Part shown: positions 7,571-14,969 of the stretch, piece after piece
How the letters are laid out: each line of letters begins with the position of its first letter
Position numbering within the stretch: the first letter of the stretch is position 1
NCBI GenBank assembly: GCA_031412355.1
Contig: JANOCR010000240.1
Span: forward strand, 1-33,104
Direction of reading: 5' to 3'
DNA: 33,104 bases
DNA from: JAENVT01 sp031412355
Lineage (GTDB): Bacteria; Actinomycetota; Acidimicrobiia; Acidimicrobiales; Ilumatobacteraceae
Translations under genes and position numbers: made by a program
The notes under the pieces: model-generated
The model's input: only the letters and a program-made list of their open reading frames with translations
What the model was told of the DNA's origin: nothing
Databases searched by the model: none

Positions 7571-7605
7571 AGATCAGCGGCCCTACCGGGGCCGCTGATC
7601 TGGTG
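7571..7605. terminator. strong stem-loop, probable terminator
   Basis: AGATCAGCGGCCC (7571-7583) pairs perfectly with GGGCCGCTGATCT (7589-7601): 13 bp around a 5-nt loop, followed by GGTGTTTT. It lies 130 bp after the LVIVD gene and just before a tRNA-like remnant. Confidence 0.6.
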
Positions 7606-7610
7606 TTTTG

Positions 7611-7656
7611 GTGGAGCGGCTGACGAGATTCGAACCAGCGACCCCTCCAAGGAGGG
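7611..7656 (-). pseudogene. 3'-half tRNA-like remnant
   Basis: Minus-strand reading gives GGTCGCTGGTTCGAATC followed by TCGTCAGCCGCTCCA. This is a T-loop (GGTTCGAATC), an acceptor-like 3' strand and an encoded CCA. There is no D arm or 5' acceptor strand, and the T stem pairs poorly, so it cannot be a working tRNA. It aligns with the 3' half of the tRNA-Gly at 18501 but has diverged, so another parent tRNA is possible. The Shine-Dalgarno of the next gene falls inside it. Confidence 0.5.
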
Positions 7657-7659
7657 CAT

Positions 7660-9054
7660 ATGGACCATGTGAGGGCGGCGTGTGGACAGCGCGACCTGCT
7701 GATGGCGACGGCCGAGCGGATCGCCGCCTACCGCGAGCGCGTCGACGAGTTGGCAGTGTTCCCGAACTTCGACGCCGCCGAGATCATTGCTCGCCTCGGC
7801 GAAATGCTCGATGCGCCGACGCCTGCGGCCGACGTCATCGCCGAGCTTGCCGCTGCCGTCGAGCCCGCATTGTTGGCCAGCGCGGGGCCGCGCTACTTCG
7901 GCTTCGTGATCGGCGGCTCGCTCGATTCTGCCGTCGCCGCCGACATGCTCGCTGTGGGGTGGGACCAGTGCGCATTCAATGCATTCACCTCACCGGCAGC
8001 GGCGATTGTGGAGGACGTCGCCGGAACCTGGCTCAAGGACCTGTTGCGCCTCCCGAAAACTGCAACATTCGGTTTTGTGCCGGGAGGGCAGGGTGCGAAC
8101 ACGGTGGCGCTCGCGGCAGCCCGGCACCACGTCCTCGCCGCGGCGGGTTGGAATGTTGAACAGGATGGGCTCGCGGGATCTCCCCCGGTGCGGGTGATCG
8201 CCAGCGTAGAGCGTCACGTGACGATCGATCGGGCGTTGCGGTTGCTTGGCCTCGGTGTCGCGTGCATCGAACCGGTACAGGCAGGCCCGCAAGGGGCCAT
8301 CGACGTCACCGATCTCCGTGCAGTGCTGGCCGCTGGTGCACCTGGCCCAACGATCGTGTGCCTCCAGGCCGGCAACGTCAACACGGGTGCGTTCGACGAT
8401 CTCCGCACGGCGATCCCCCTCGCCCGGGAGCACGACGCGTGGGTCCATGTCGACGGTGCGTTCGGATTGTGGGCCGCCGCCAGCGCTCCGTATCGTCACC
8501 TCACGGCCGGCCTCGAGCTCGCCGACTCGTGGGGCGTCGACGGGCACAAGTGGCTCAACGTTCCGTACGACAGCGGCTTCGTTTTCTGCGCCCATCCCGA
8601 TGCCCACCGCGCATCAATGGCCCACACGGCGGCCTACCTCACCGGTCAAGGCGAGCGGGGTATCCGCGGACCAGGCGATTATGTACCCGAGTCGTCGCGG
8701 CGAGCGCGAGGATTCGCCACATGGGCAGCCCTTCGCCAACTCGGTCGCGACGGCGTCGAGGAGCTTGTCGATCGCTGCTGCCAGCACGCCCGAATGTTCG
8801 CCGAGCGTCTTTCCGCATTACCCGGTGTGTCGATCGCCAATGACGTCGTGTTGAACCAGGTGCTCATCGACTTCGGTGACGACGCAACGACCGATCGGGT
8901 GATCGCCGCAGTTCAGCAGTCCGGCGAGTGCTGGATGGGTGCGACGACCTGGCGCGGCCGACGTCTCATGCGCATCGCCGTCTCCAACTGGCGCACGACG
9001 ACAGCGGACGTGGATCGGTCGGTTGCTGCGATCGCGAGCGCGCACCGTCACTGA
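7660..9054 (+). CDS. PLP-dependent group II decarboxylase family enzyme
   Basis: 464 residues of the pyridoxal-dependent decarboxylase family (PF00282, glutamate/aromatic-amino-acid decarboxylase fold). The PLP-phosphate region is FGFVPGGQGANTVALAAARHHVLA. The aspartate that pairs with the ring nitrogen is in WVHVDGAFGLWAAAS. The Schiff-base lysine is about residue 297 in WGVDGHKWLNVPYDSGF. The C-terminus includes CWMGATTWRGRRLMRIAVSNWRT, usual for the family. Substrate cannot be read from the sequence; some relatives are annotated as aminotransferase or lyase. ATG 7660 has AAGGAGG 4 nt upstream, inside the tRNA-like remnant; an internal ATG at 7702 is an alternative start. No operon partner; the next gene is convergent. 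Confidence 0.85.
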   Translation: MDHVRAACGQRDLLMATAERIAAYRERVDELAVFPNFDAAEIIARLGEMLDAPTPAADVIAELAAAVEPALLASAGPRYFGFVIGGSLDSAVAADMLAVGWDQCAFNAFTSPAAAIVEDVAGTWLKDLLRLPKTATFGFVPGGQGANTVALAAARHHVLAAAGWNVEQDGLAGSPPVRVIASVERHVTIDRALRLLGLGVACIEPVQAGPQGAIDVTDLRAVLAAGAPGPTIVCLQAGNVNTGAFDDLRTAIPLAREHDAWVHVDGAFGLWAAASAPYRHLTAGLELADSWGVDGHKWLNVPYDSGFVFCAHPDAHRASMAHTAAYLTGQGERGIRGPGDYVPESSRRARGFATWAALRQLGRDGVEELVDRCCQHARMFAERLSALPGVSIANDVVLNQVLIDFGDDATTDRVIAAVQQSGECWMGATTWRGRRLMRIAVSNWRTTTADVDRSVAAIASAHRH

Positions 9055-9133
9055 TGGCAGCGCCCTCTACCAGAGGTGCCCACGTTGGGTCCGCACGCAC
9101 CGAACGTCTTGGGCGGTCTCTCAGGGGTGCGGC

Positions 9134-9763
9134 TCAGCCCCGGTTGGTCCAGTCGAATTCGTAGTAGATCCAGTTGCTGTTCTGGAACGACATGCTGATG
9201 CCCTCGGCTTCGACGTTGAAGCTGCCCTGTCCGCAGTCGCCCTTCTTCCAGATGAAGCCCTGGTCGAGCACGATCGAGACGCCGTGTGGCTCGTCGGTGA
9301 CGGGGTTCTTCAAGGTCGTTCCGTGCGCTTCGCCCACCCCAGGGATCGAGAAGCCGCTGTTGATGCCATCGTCGGTGATGTTGACAGCAGCCCGCACGAC
9401 GCCCGCCACTTCGTATGTCGTGCCGAGGATCTCCCATGGCATTCCACCGAGCTCACCGGTGAAGATCTGGGCCATCGCCCCGAGCTGGTCGTCGGAGACC
9501 TCGGGTGGCACGACGAAGATCGCCTTGCCACCGCCGTCGTGAATCGCCTTCGGCCAGTCGATGATGGCGACAGCGTCGATCCCGGACAGGTCGAGCTCGC
9601 CGCAATGTCCTTCGCTGATTCGGGTGGCAACGGCGGCCTTGCAGCTGCCGTCGGCCGAGGTGGGGAAGCCGGAAAAGTTGCACGTGCAGCCTGGCTGGCA
9701 GTTGCAGAATTCGTAGCCCTTGCCCTTCAGTCTCCACTCGGTTCTGGTCTCGGTGGTTGTCAT
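9134..9763 (-). CDS. DUF1326 domain protein
   Basis: 209 residues of the DUF1326 family. The hallmark is an N-terminal cysteine cluster, YEFCNCQPGCTCNFSGFP, with cysteines at about 20, 22, 26 and 28, followed by HCGELDLSGIDAVAIIDWPKAIHDGGGKAIFVV. A later Cys lies in KKGDCGQGSF. There is no signal peptide or membrane helix, so it is likely cytoplasmic. The cysteine pattern suggests metal or redox binding (inference). It begins 10 nt after the DUF2182 membrane protein on the same strand, with AAAGGA 5 nt before its ATG. The two families are commonly found together, so the pair probably works as a unit, perhaps in metal handling. The biochemical role is undescribed as far as I know. Confidence 0.85.
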   Translation of the reverse strand: MTTTETRTEWRLKGKGYEFCNCQPGCTCNFSGFPTSADGSCKAAVATRISEGHCGELDLSGIDAVAIIDWPKAIHDGGGKAIFVVPPEVSDDQLGAMAQIFTGELGGMPWEILGTTYEVAGVVRAAVNITDDGINSGFSIPGVGEAHGTTLKNPVTDEPHGVSIVLDQGFIWKKGDCGQGSFNVEAEGISMSFQNSNWIYYEFDWTNRG

Positions 9764-9773
9764 GGGTTTCCTT

Positions 9774-10562
9774 TCATGTCAGGTAACTGATTGATTGCGG
9801 GTGCAGGAGGAGCCCTATACCGAGCACAGCGAAGGCTCCCGCTCCCACGGTGGCGAGTCGCTCCCCCCAGGCGGCGTTCTTCTCGAAAAAGATGAGCCCG
9901 GCGAGTACCGCCATCCAGGCCAGGTTCATCGTGCCCATCGCGACCAGCACGGCCATGAGAGCCCAGCAGCACCCAAGGCAGAACAACCCGTGGGCTGCCC
10001 CCATTCTGAACGCACCGAGCCGCCGTCTGGCGTTCCCGCCGTGTTCCATGAAAAACGACAACGGTGACCGGCAATGCCGAAGACAGACCGACTTCAGTGG
10101 TGTGAGCTGCCAGCCGGCGGCTGCGAGCAGGACGATCGCCGCCAGTCGACCCGCCCAGCTGGATCCATTGGCGAGCGGCTCGTCGAGCACTCGCCAAACG
10201 AAGTAGGAGGGAACACCCATGAGACCCCAGATCACCAGATATGCGGCGACGAAGAAGGGCAGCGGGGCCACCCGGCCACGTGTTGCGGCCAGCGCATACA
10301 ACCGAACGACTGGCGAGATCGCCGGGAACATCATGGCTGCCATCATCGCCACCCATGCGACTAGGAAGGCTACGAACGTGACCGAGTGCCCAGCCATCGA
10401 GTCCATGCCACCTGCAGGCATCCCGCTCATCTCGCGCGCCATCCGCACGCTCCGCCACCAGCCGACGAGAGCGAGAACCACCAAAGACCCTGGGACGGCG
10501 AGACGCGCTCGTCTTGACCACAGCGCACCGCTGGCCGCAACGTTGGCTCGATCCACAGCCAT
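9774..10562 (-). CDS. DUF2182 integral membrane protein
   Basis: 262 residues, about seven hydrophobic helices, of the DUF2182 'predicted metal-binding integral membrane protein' family. After the first helix comes a Met/His-rich loop (REMSGMPAGGMDSMAGH), then WVAMMAAMMFPAISPVVRLY, a family hallmark. Cysteines occur in LKSVCLRHCRSPLSFFMEHGG and in the membrane motif GLFCLGCCWALM. Thioether and thiol side chains suggest copper or another soft metal; that is inference. ATG 10562 was preferred because a GAGGGGGG tract lies about 7 nt upstream; an in-frame GTG at 10610 has no ribosome site. It forms a two-gene operon with DUF1326 downstream. Confidence 0.8.
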   Translation of the reverse strand: MAVDRANVAASGALWSRRARLAVPGSLVVLALVGWWRSVRMAREMSGMPAGGMDSMAGHSVTFVAFLVAWVAMMAAMMFPAISPVVRLYALAATRGRVAPLPFFVAAYLVIWGLMGVPSYFVWRVLDEPLANGSSWAGRLAAIVLLAAAGWQLTPLKSVCLRHCRSPLSFFMEHGGNARRRLGAFRMGAAHGLFCLGCCWALMAVLVAMGTMNLAWMAVLAGLIFFEKNAAWGERLATVGAGAFAVLGIGLLLHPQSISYLT

Positions 10563-10756
10563 CTCCGAGCCCCCCTCGTCGTTTAGGAACGTACCACTGT
10601 TTGCCTTCACCGGCTAGGGCGTTGTCGTGGGCTTCGCATGTGACCACTCGACTGAGGTACACCTGCAAAAGACACGTCGCTCCAACACCGTGTCGGCAGC
10701 AGTGGTCCGAGCCGAGGCACTGGAGGCGTGGATATGCCGACTGACAAGGTAATTTA

Positions 10757-10919
10757 CAGAGAGCGGACGACGGGATTCGAAACCGCGACCCTCACCTTGG
10801 CAAAGGTGAAGAGAACCGTCCGCCGAGTCCGTCCCAGTCCTCTGACGTGGTTCCTGTCCGCCGATTCGTCCGCCCAGCCCGTCCAGTCCGCCCAGACCGT
10901 TTACCGGTCTACCATCGCG
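10757..10919 (-). repeat. repeat copy A: 3'-half tRNA-Gly plus shared arm
   Basis: 10761-10809 matches the 3' half of tRNA-Gly(GCC) (18503-18550), from the 3' end through the T arm to the anticodon stem, with one substitution and one extra A. Then, instead of the D arm, about 110 bp follows that recurs after the fragment at 14964. It contains several GTCCGCC units and the hairpin AGACCG-5 nt-CGGTCT at 10894-10910. The layout fits an integration-site scar carrying an integrase-binding arm; no integrase is adjacent. Confidence 0.6.
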
Positions 10920-11007
10920 CTTGTCTGCGGAATCGCGAGCACAGGGATAGCACCATCGATGGGCGCGGGTCAGGTACGAGCACCTGACGCCTCGTGCTCT
11001 CCGCCGG

Positions 11008-11036
11008 TTGACAACTGTTGATACTCATTGCATCAT
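11008..11036 (+). promoter_or_regulatory. parDE promoter
   Basis: TTGACA (11008-11013), 17 nt, then CATCAT (11031-11036). The predicted +1 falls on the A of ATG 11043, so the message would be leaderless. A small dyad CAAC-T-GTTG (11012-11020) overlaps the -35. Confidence 0.5.
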
Positions 11037-11042
11037 GTTGGG

Positions 11043-11294
11043 ATGAGTGGAAACACGATGAGCTTCGCCCTCCCCGAGTCGCTACGCGCCTACATCGACG
11101 AACGCGTCCGGTCAGGCCAGTACGGCAACACCAGCGAGTACCTGCGTGATCTCGTGCGCCGCGACCAGGATGACCAAGCGAAGAAGCGCCTGCGCGACCT
11201 GATCACGGCAGGCTTGGAATCAGGCCCTGGACGCCCGCTCAATCGCCGCGTCGCTGCTGATTTGCGAGACCGGGCCTTGGGCACGCCTACGTGA
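11043..11294 (+). CDS. parD: ParD-type antitoxin
   Basis: 83 residues of the type II antitoxin ParD/CopG-like family. The ribbon-helix-helix start is MSFALPESLRAYIDERVRSGQYGNTSEYLRDLVRRDQDD, the DNA-binding part that represses its own operon. The charged tail (AKKRLRDLITAGLESGPGRPLNRRVAADLRDRA) wraps the toxin. ATG 11043 coincides with the predicted transcription start, without a Shine-Dalgarno. Met 11058 is the usual family start and an alternative. The stop overlaps the toxin start by 4 nt (GTGA). The module looks intact, while a broken second copy of the toxin gene lies at 2.2 kb. Confidence 0.85.
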   Translation: MSGNTMSFALPESLRAYIDERVRSGQYGNTSEYLRDLVRRDQDDQAKKRLRDLITAGLESGPGRPLNRRVAADLRDRALGTPT

Positions 11295-11614
11295 CCAAAG
11301 CATGGCTGCGACCATTGGCCGAGGCTGACCTGATCAACAAGACAGCGCACTACCGCTCGGCCGGCGGCAACAAGTTGGCCGAACAGTTCTTCGACTCTGC
11401 GTTGGCTTCGCTTCGGTCCATCGAACGCATGCCCGGCATCGGCTCCCCGCTCGTTGGCGAGATGTGCGACATCGCCGGCCTCCGCTCCTGTCCAGTCAAA
11501 GGATTCCCGATTCACTGGTACTACTTCATCGCTGAGAACCACCTTGATGTCGTTCGCCTACTCGCCGATGCTCAAGACCTCCCGACGATTCTCAGTCCGA
11601 CGGACACCCCGTAA
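11291..11614 (+). CDS. parE: ParE-type toxin (RelE/ParE superfamily)
   Basis: 107 residues; GTG start overlapping the antitoxin stop. Family features: WLRPLAEADLINKTAHYRSAGGNKLAEQFFDSALASLRSIERMPGIGSPL, then CPVKGFPIHWYYFIAENHLDVVRLLADAQDL, the strand-rich end common to ParE toxins. ParE toxins usually poison DNA gyrase while RelE relatives cut mRNA; the sequence alone does not decide, but the ParD partner favours the ParE group. Residues for the central FDSALASLRSIER block are duplicated at 2228-2319 in a decayed copy. A plausible role is stabilising the surrounding mobile region. Confidence 0.85.
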   Translation: MTKAWLRPLAEADLINKTAHYRSAGGNKLAEQFFDSALASLRSIERMPGIGSPLVGEMCDIAGLRSCPVKGFPIHWYYFIAENHLDVVRLLADAQDLPTILSPTDTP

Positions 11615-11764
11615 ACCGCCACGCTTTCTCGCCGCGTATCCGGCGTTTGGTGACACTCGCGTCCGTGCTCGTCGATGTGATGGCGGTGACTAGCGTCCCC
11701 GAGATGGGAAGTCGACCGCTCGCGAGGATCAGCCATCCGCGTAGCCGCTCTCGGGTGTGAGCAA

Positions 11765-12202
11765 GTGATCCACTTCGAGGACATGATCGCCGGCCAGTAC
11801 ATGACGACTCCGGCCGTTGTTGTCGATCGTGACGAGATGGTGGACTTCGCCAAGCGGTGGGATCCACTTCCGATCCACGTCGATAGCGAGGTTGCCGCCA
11901 GCAACGGCGGCCTGACAGCACCGGGCTTGTTCATCCTCGCCGTGAAGCAGCGTCTCATTCACCAACTTCCCGAACACGCAGTGATCGCCTCGTTCGGTTA
12001 CGACGAGGTGCGCTTCCATCATCCTCTTCGCCCGGGCGACGAGGTCCACCTTCGGTACGAGTACGTCGAAACTCGGCCTTCCTCGTCCAAACCGGATCGA
12101 GGCATCGTGACGGTCCGGCTGTCACTCGTCAGGAACGACGACGAAGTCGTCATGAGCCATCTCGACACGATTCTCGTGCGTCGGAGAGTTCCGCTCGACT
12201 AA
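11765..12202 (+). CDS. MaoC-like hotdog dehydratase
   Basis: 145 residues of the MaoC/(R)-hydratase hotdog fold. The start is FEDMIAGQYMTTPAVVVDRDEMVDFAKRWDPLPIHVDSEVAAS. The hydratase-2 motif region (usually D..PiH.d...A) is present as DPLPIHVDSEVA, followed by GGLTAPGLFILAVKQRL and the strand FHHPLRPGDEVHLRYEYVE. Relatives hydrate enoyl-CoA thioesters in fatty acid or polyester metabolism; the acyl substrate is unknown. The start is a GTG with no strong ribosome site. The gene stands alone after parDE, has normal length and ends just before a hairpin terminator. Confidence 0.8.
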   Translation: MIHFEDMIAGQYMTTPAVVVDRDEMVDFAKRWDPLPIHVDSEVAASNGGLTAPGLFILAVKQRLIHQLPEHAVIASFGYDEVRFHHPLRPGDEVHLRYEYVETRPSSSKPDRGIVTVRLSLVRNDDEVVMSHLDTILVRRRVPLD

Positions 12203-12206
12203 ACGC

Positions 12207-12232
12207 CGCCGGCGCGGCACAGCCGGCGTTTT
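12207..12232 (+). terminator. rho-independent terminator after maoC-like gene
   Basis: CGCCGGC (12207-12213) pairs with GCCGGCG (12222-12228), 7 bp with an 8-nt loop, followed by TTTT. It begins 4 nt after the stop codon. Confidence 0.7.
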
Positions 12233-12511
12233 CGGCTACCTTCGGCCGGTCGCCGTGTTGCGCGGTATGGGGGGTTTTCCGGAGCCGAAGTCGGCCGGGG
12301 CCGAAGTGCTCCTTCAGCCCGTCTACCAGATCCGGCACGGTCCGCGTTTCCCGCTCGTCCGGGCAATCCGAGGGCGTCCAGGCGCACAGCCCCGGAGCCG
12401 ATGCTCGGGGACGGTCTGGCTACTCGGTTGCCTGGATCGAGGTATACAACCGCTCCCTACGCGCCGCGCTCCCAGCGAGCGACGAGCGCGCCGTGCGGAG
12501 GTCGCAGGAGG
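12233..12511. other. non-coding stretch, nothing recognised
   Basis: About 280 bp between a terminator and the 3' end of the DUF2652 gene. No supported gene; the short frames on both strands lack family features. Confidence 0.4.
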
Positions 12512-13660
12512 TCAGCTCACCGGACGGTCGAGCCCGTACATGGCCGCGTCTTCAGCGATGGGGCCGCGCATCTGATCGCCCCACGTGGGGTCGGTCGAGA
12601 ACTCCTTCAGAAACGCAATGGCTTCTTCGAAGGCGCTGATCCCTTCGGGAGTGCGGTCGTCCGCGCGGACCAGCCACCGGTGCTCGGTGCGGCCGTCGCC
12701 GAGGTCGATGAACTCGTACGTTTCCAGGCCCTCGACGAACGTGTGCTCGACACCTTCGGCTTCAACTCGGGAGAGATGGCAGGTGAAGTACTCGTAGGGT
12801 CTCCAGTCGAGATACTCCCGGAGACCATCCCCGCCGACGCCATGAGCACAGTGGCTCGACGCTCCCGTCGCGACCCGACCCTCGCTGTTCGGCTTGAACT
12901 CGACTCCCGTCTCGATAGCCCCCGTGTGACGCAGTCGCTTTCCTGGTTCGACCCAATACTGCCAGCACACCGCGGGCGGCGCGTCGACGATGTACGAGAA
13001 GACAACATCGGCGTCGTCGTCGCTGAGGCGCACAACCTGCGCCTCGCGTCGTTGTGCCGCCACCGCCGCTAGATCCTCCACCACACCGATCACCGGAGCG
13101 AACGACACAATCGATTCTTCATGAGCAGGAAGCCCGAACTCGGTCGAGACGCCCGTGAGGCACGCACGGGTGAAGAACCCGTACGAACTCGGCCCGCCCT
13201 GCTCGATGATCGTGTTCTTCAACAGCCGATGCACGAGGATCACGTCGGGACCCGCGAGATCGAGACGGCCATCCTCATCACGATCGACGATGAACGTCCC
13301 CTTGTGCGCGACGAACTTGAGGTCGAGACCACCGATGGCACGGCAGGCATCGCACGTGCAAGTCGTCGAACGCGTCATGTTCGACAGCCGATTGGTGAAA
13401 TCGAAGTAGCACGACTCGACGAGCTCGACCAGCAACTCGCCGCTGGGGAATGCCGCCTGCGGAGCGAAGCAGAACACGGCATCGCCTTCCAGCTTCACGA
13501 ACTGCATCGGCGGGCTCAGCGCCGCTCGGATCAGTTTCGTGAGCTCCGTCACGATCGCGTGCGAATGCTCGAGTTCTGTGCTGGTCAAGAATGTCGTGTA
13601 CCCGGAGATGTCTGCGAGGAGCAGATAGCCCTCGACTACACCTTCATCGATCTCACCCAT
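12512..13660 (-). CDS. DUF2652 (cyclase-like) and SRPBCC two-domain protein
   Basis: 382 residues. The N-terminal half starts GYLLLADISGYTTFLTSTELEHSHAIVTELTKLI and continues FVKLEGDAVFCF. This is DUF2652, which resembles class III nucleotide cyclases (ADISG and EGDA carry the metal-binding aspartates). A Cys cluster, TTCTCDACRAI, sits in a loop. From about residue 220 a START/AHSA1-like SRPBCC domain follows (VVFSYIVDAPPAVCWQYWVEPGKRLRHTGAIETGVE...YFTCHLSRVE...TYEFIDLGDGRTEHRWLV), a ligand-binding cavity fold. A natural reading is that the cavity domain senses a hydrophobic ligand; cyclase activity is unproven. ATG 13660 has a GAGG about 6 nt upstream; upstream in-frame sequence looks non-coding. 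Confidence 0.8.
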   Translation of the reverse strand: MGEIDEGVVEGYLLLADISGYTTFLTSTELEHSHAIVTELTKLIRAALSPPMQFVKLEGDAVFCFAPQAAFPSGELLVELVESCYFDFTNRLSNMTRSTTCTCDACRAIGGLDLKFVAHKGTFIVDRDEDGRLDLAGPDVILVHRLLKNTIIEQGGPSSYGFFTRACLTGVSTEFGLPAHEESIVSFAPVIGVVEDLAAVAAQRREAQVVRLSDDDADVVFSYIVDAPPAVCWQYWVEPGKRLRHTGAIETGVEFKPNSEGRVATGASSHCAHGVGGDGLREYLDWRPYEYFTCHLSRVEAEGVEHTFVEGLETYEFIDLGDGRTEHRWLVRADDRTPEGISAFEEAIAFLKEFSTDPTWGDQMRGPIAEDAAMYGLDRPVS

Positions 13661-14047
13661 TGACGCCTCGCCCAGCCGGACAGGGCCGACAGCCTTCCGG
13701 GGTGAACCGGAGCGTATCAGGCGGCCCAAGCGACCATCGTCGCTCCGACCGTGGCGCCCGTCTTACACCTGGCCGCGCAATGCTGCATCGGGCGCAGCCT
13801 CGGCTGACGGGCACCATTCACACAGCGTGGTGGCAAGTCCGACCGCCGCGCAGCTGGACCCGGTCGACGCAGCCGGCGTTCGGAGACGCGTCCACGAAAG
13901 CACAGAGTCCTTCGCTGTGAACGAGCGGTCGCCCGGTGGTCCGCTCCGTAGCCGTCTCCCTCATCGTCGGAACCGACGTGGCCGCGAGCCAACTAGGCTC
14001 CCGCCTGCGTCGTGGGTCTCGACGCTTGACGGTAGAAGGAGCTTCCG
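13661..14047. other. 387-bp intergenic region
   Basis: No supported gene. The right end carries TAGGCT (13995-14000), a possible -10 for the small gene that follows, and the ribosome site AGAAGGAG. The rest shows nothing recognisable. Confidence 0.4.
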
Positions 14048-14317
14048 ATGCCAAGAATGATCATCACCCACAGCGTCGCTGATGTCGACAATTGGCTGGG
14101 GTTCAAAGCGGAGCGAGCCGAGGCCGTCGCGGGCCTCGGTGGGACGAACATCGTTGACCACGTGGCACACGACGGCAGCAACATGATCGCCGTGTCGTGC
14201 GACGTCGCCGATGTCGATGCGATGATGGCGACGCTCGGGTCGCCGCCTCCGGAGATTGCCGCTGTCATGGAGAAGCACGGGGTGCTCCCTCCCTTGGTCG
14301 CCTACGTCGAGGGATAG
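14048..14317 (+). CDS. small conserved-looking protein, unknown
   Basis: 89 residues, no signal peptide or membrane helix. It looks like a small ferredoxin-like alpha/beta domain: MIITHSVADVDNWLGFKAERAEAVAGLG, then MIAVSCDVADVDAMMATLGSPPPEIAAVMEKHGV and a closing LVAYVEG. This resembles small dimeric 'monooxygenase-like' or DUF3764-type domains, but I cannot name the family. AAGGAG lies 6 nt before the ATG, a good site. It stands alone between the DUF2652 gene (opposite strand) and the DUF433 pair. Confidence 0.7.
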   Translation: MPRMIITHSVADVDNWLGFKAERAEAVAGLGGTNIVDHVAHDGSNMIAVSCDVADVDAMMATLGSPPPEIAAVMEKHGVLPPLVAYVEG

Positions 14318-14546
14318 CTTGGCTTTCGATTGCCGGTGTGGCGGGGTCATTCGTGACGGCGCGTCCCATAGTGCCGTTCTGGGGCACCCGACACATGGAC
14401 GCTGTAGGACGATCGGCGGAGCAAGGCCGACCCACACACTCTTGCGTGCGTGCCCTGGCCGGAACTTGAGTCCGTTTCAGTTGGCGGCTTTCAGGCGGTG
14501 CTCATGACGTGCCAGAGCGTCGCCGATGCCTGCTCGTCTTGCCCGG

Positions 14547-14580
14547 GCACTAGCGACTAGTGCGCGGATACGATGGCGTG
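14547..14580 (+). promoter_or_regulatory. DUF433 gene promoter with dyad operator
   Basis: GCACTAG (14547-14553) and CTAGTGC (14557-14563) form a perfect 7-bp inverted repeat separated by 3 nt. It ends 5 nt before a -10-like TACGAT (14569-14574), which is 6 nt upstream of ATG 14581, so the mRNA is probably leaderless. The dyad is a good candidate for autorepression by the antitoxin. The broken copy at 1426 keeps the -10 region but not the dyad. Confidence 0.5.
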
Positions 14581-14805
14581 ATGGATCGCATCACCGTCAA
14601 CTCGCGACAAATGGGTGGCGTGCCGTGCATCCGCGGGTTGCGCATTCCCGTGGCCACAGTTGTCGGGATGATCGCTGATGGCATGACTCCCGACGAGATC
14701 GTTGCCGAGCTTCCGCCATTGGAACTCGACGATATTTCGGCAGCGTTGCGCTTCGCTGCCGACGCAGTCGCTGATCGCGAGATTCCGCTTCAACCCACCG
14801 CGTGA
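14581..14805 (+). CDS. DUF433 family antitoxin
   Basis: 74 residues of the DUF433 family: MDRITVNSRQMGGVPCIRGLRIPVATVVGMIADGMTPDEIVAELPPLELDDISAALRFAADAVADRE. This includes the winged-helix-like DNA-binding part typical of antitoxins paired with DUF5615/PIN-like toxins. ATG 14581 lies 6 nt after a -10 box with no ribosome site. The stop overlaps the next start by 4 nt (GTGA, 14802-14805), the usual TA layout. Its partner is truncated, so this antitoxin may be an orphan in practice. A broken copy of this gene lies at 1440. Confidence 0.8.
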   Translation: MDRITVNSRQMGGVPCIRGLRIPVATVVGMIADGMTPDEIVAELPPLELDDISAALRFAADAVADREIPLQPTA

Positions 14806-14969
14806 AGTTCCTCGTCGACCAGAACCGATCGCCGCGACTTGCTCAACTGCTCCGCGAAGCCGGCCACAACGCTGTCCATACCCTCGAACGCGGACTCGAG
14901 CAGGCAGACGATGACGTGCTTCTCGACGTGGCACGCGACGAACAGAGGATCGTCATCTCCGGCGATTGA
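14802..14969 (+). pseudogene. truncated DUF5615 PIN-like toxin
   Basis: GTG 14802 overlaps the DUF433 stop. The 55 residues read KFLVDQNRSPRLAQLLREAGHNAVHTLERGLEQADDDVLLDVARDEQRIVISGD and then stop at 14967-14969. This is the N-terminal half of the DUF5615/Mut7-C-like PIN fold (first acidic residue in FLVDQN, later IVISGD, normally followed by xDFG...). The family length is about 110-120 residues. The break coincides exactly with the start of the tRNA-derived repeat (GATTGAACCCGCG), so insertion or recombination there removed the C-terminal half. It is too short and GTG-started, so it is easily missed. Confidence 0.7.

Larger units (their letters stand above)
10563..11042. other. 480-bp non-coding stretch with pseudo-tRNA repeat
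   Basis: No gene is supported. 10563-10756 shows nothing recognisable beyond the upstream region of the DUF2182 operon. 10757-10919 is the tRNA-derived repeat described separately. 11008-11036 holds the parDE promoter. Confidence 0.5.

Noticed and set aside
12400..12500. Possible IS transposase end (AWIEVYNRSL in one frame)
   Set aside because: Only a short resemblance to the IEV.YNR motif, with no transposase sequence around it and no inverted repeats seen.
13717..13992. Short frames on both strands in the 13.7-14.0 kb gap
   Set aside because: No ribosome site, no motif and unlike the composition of the real genes nearby.
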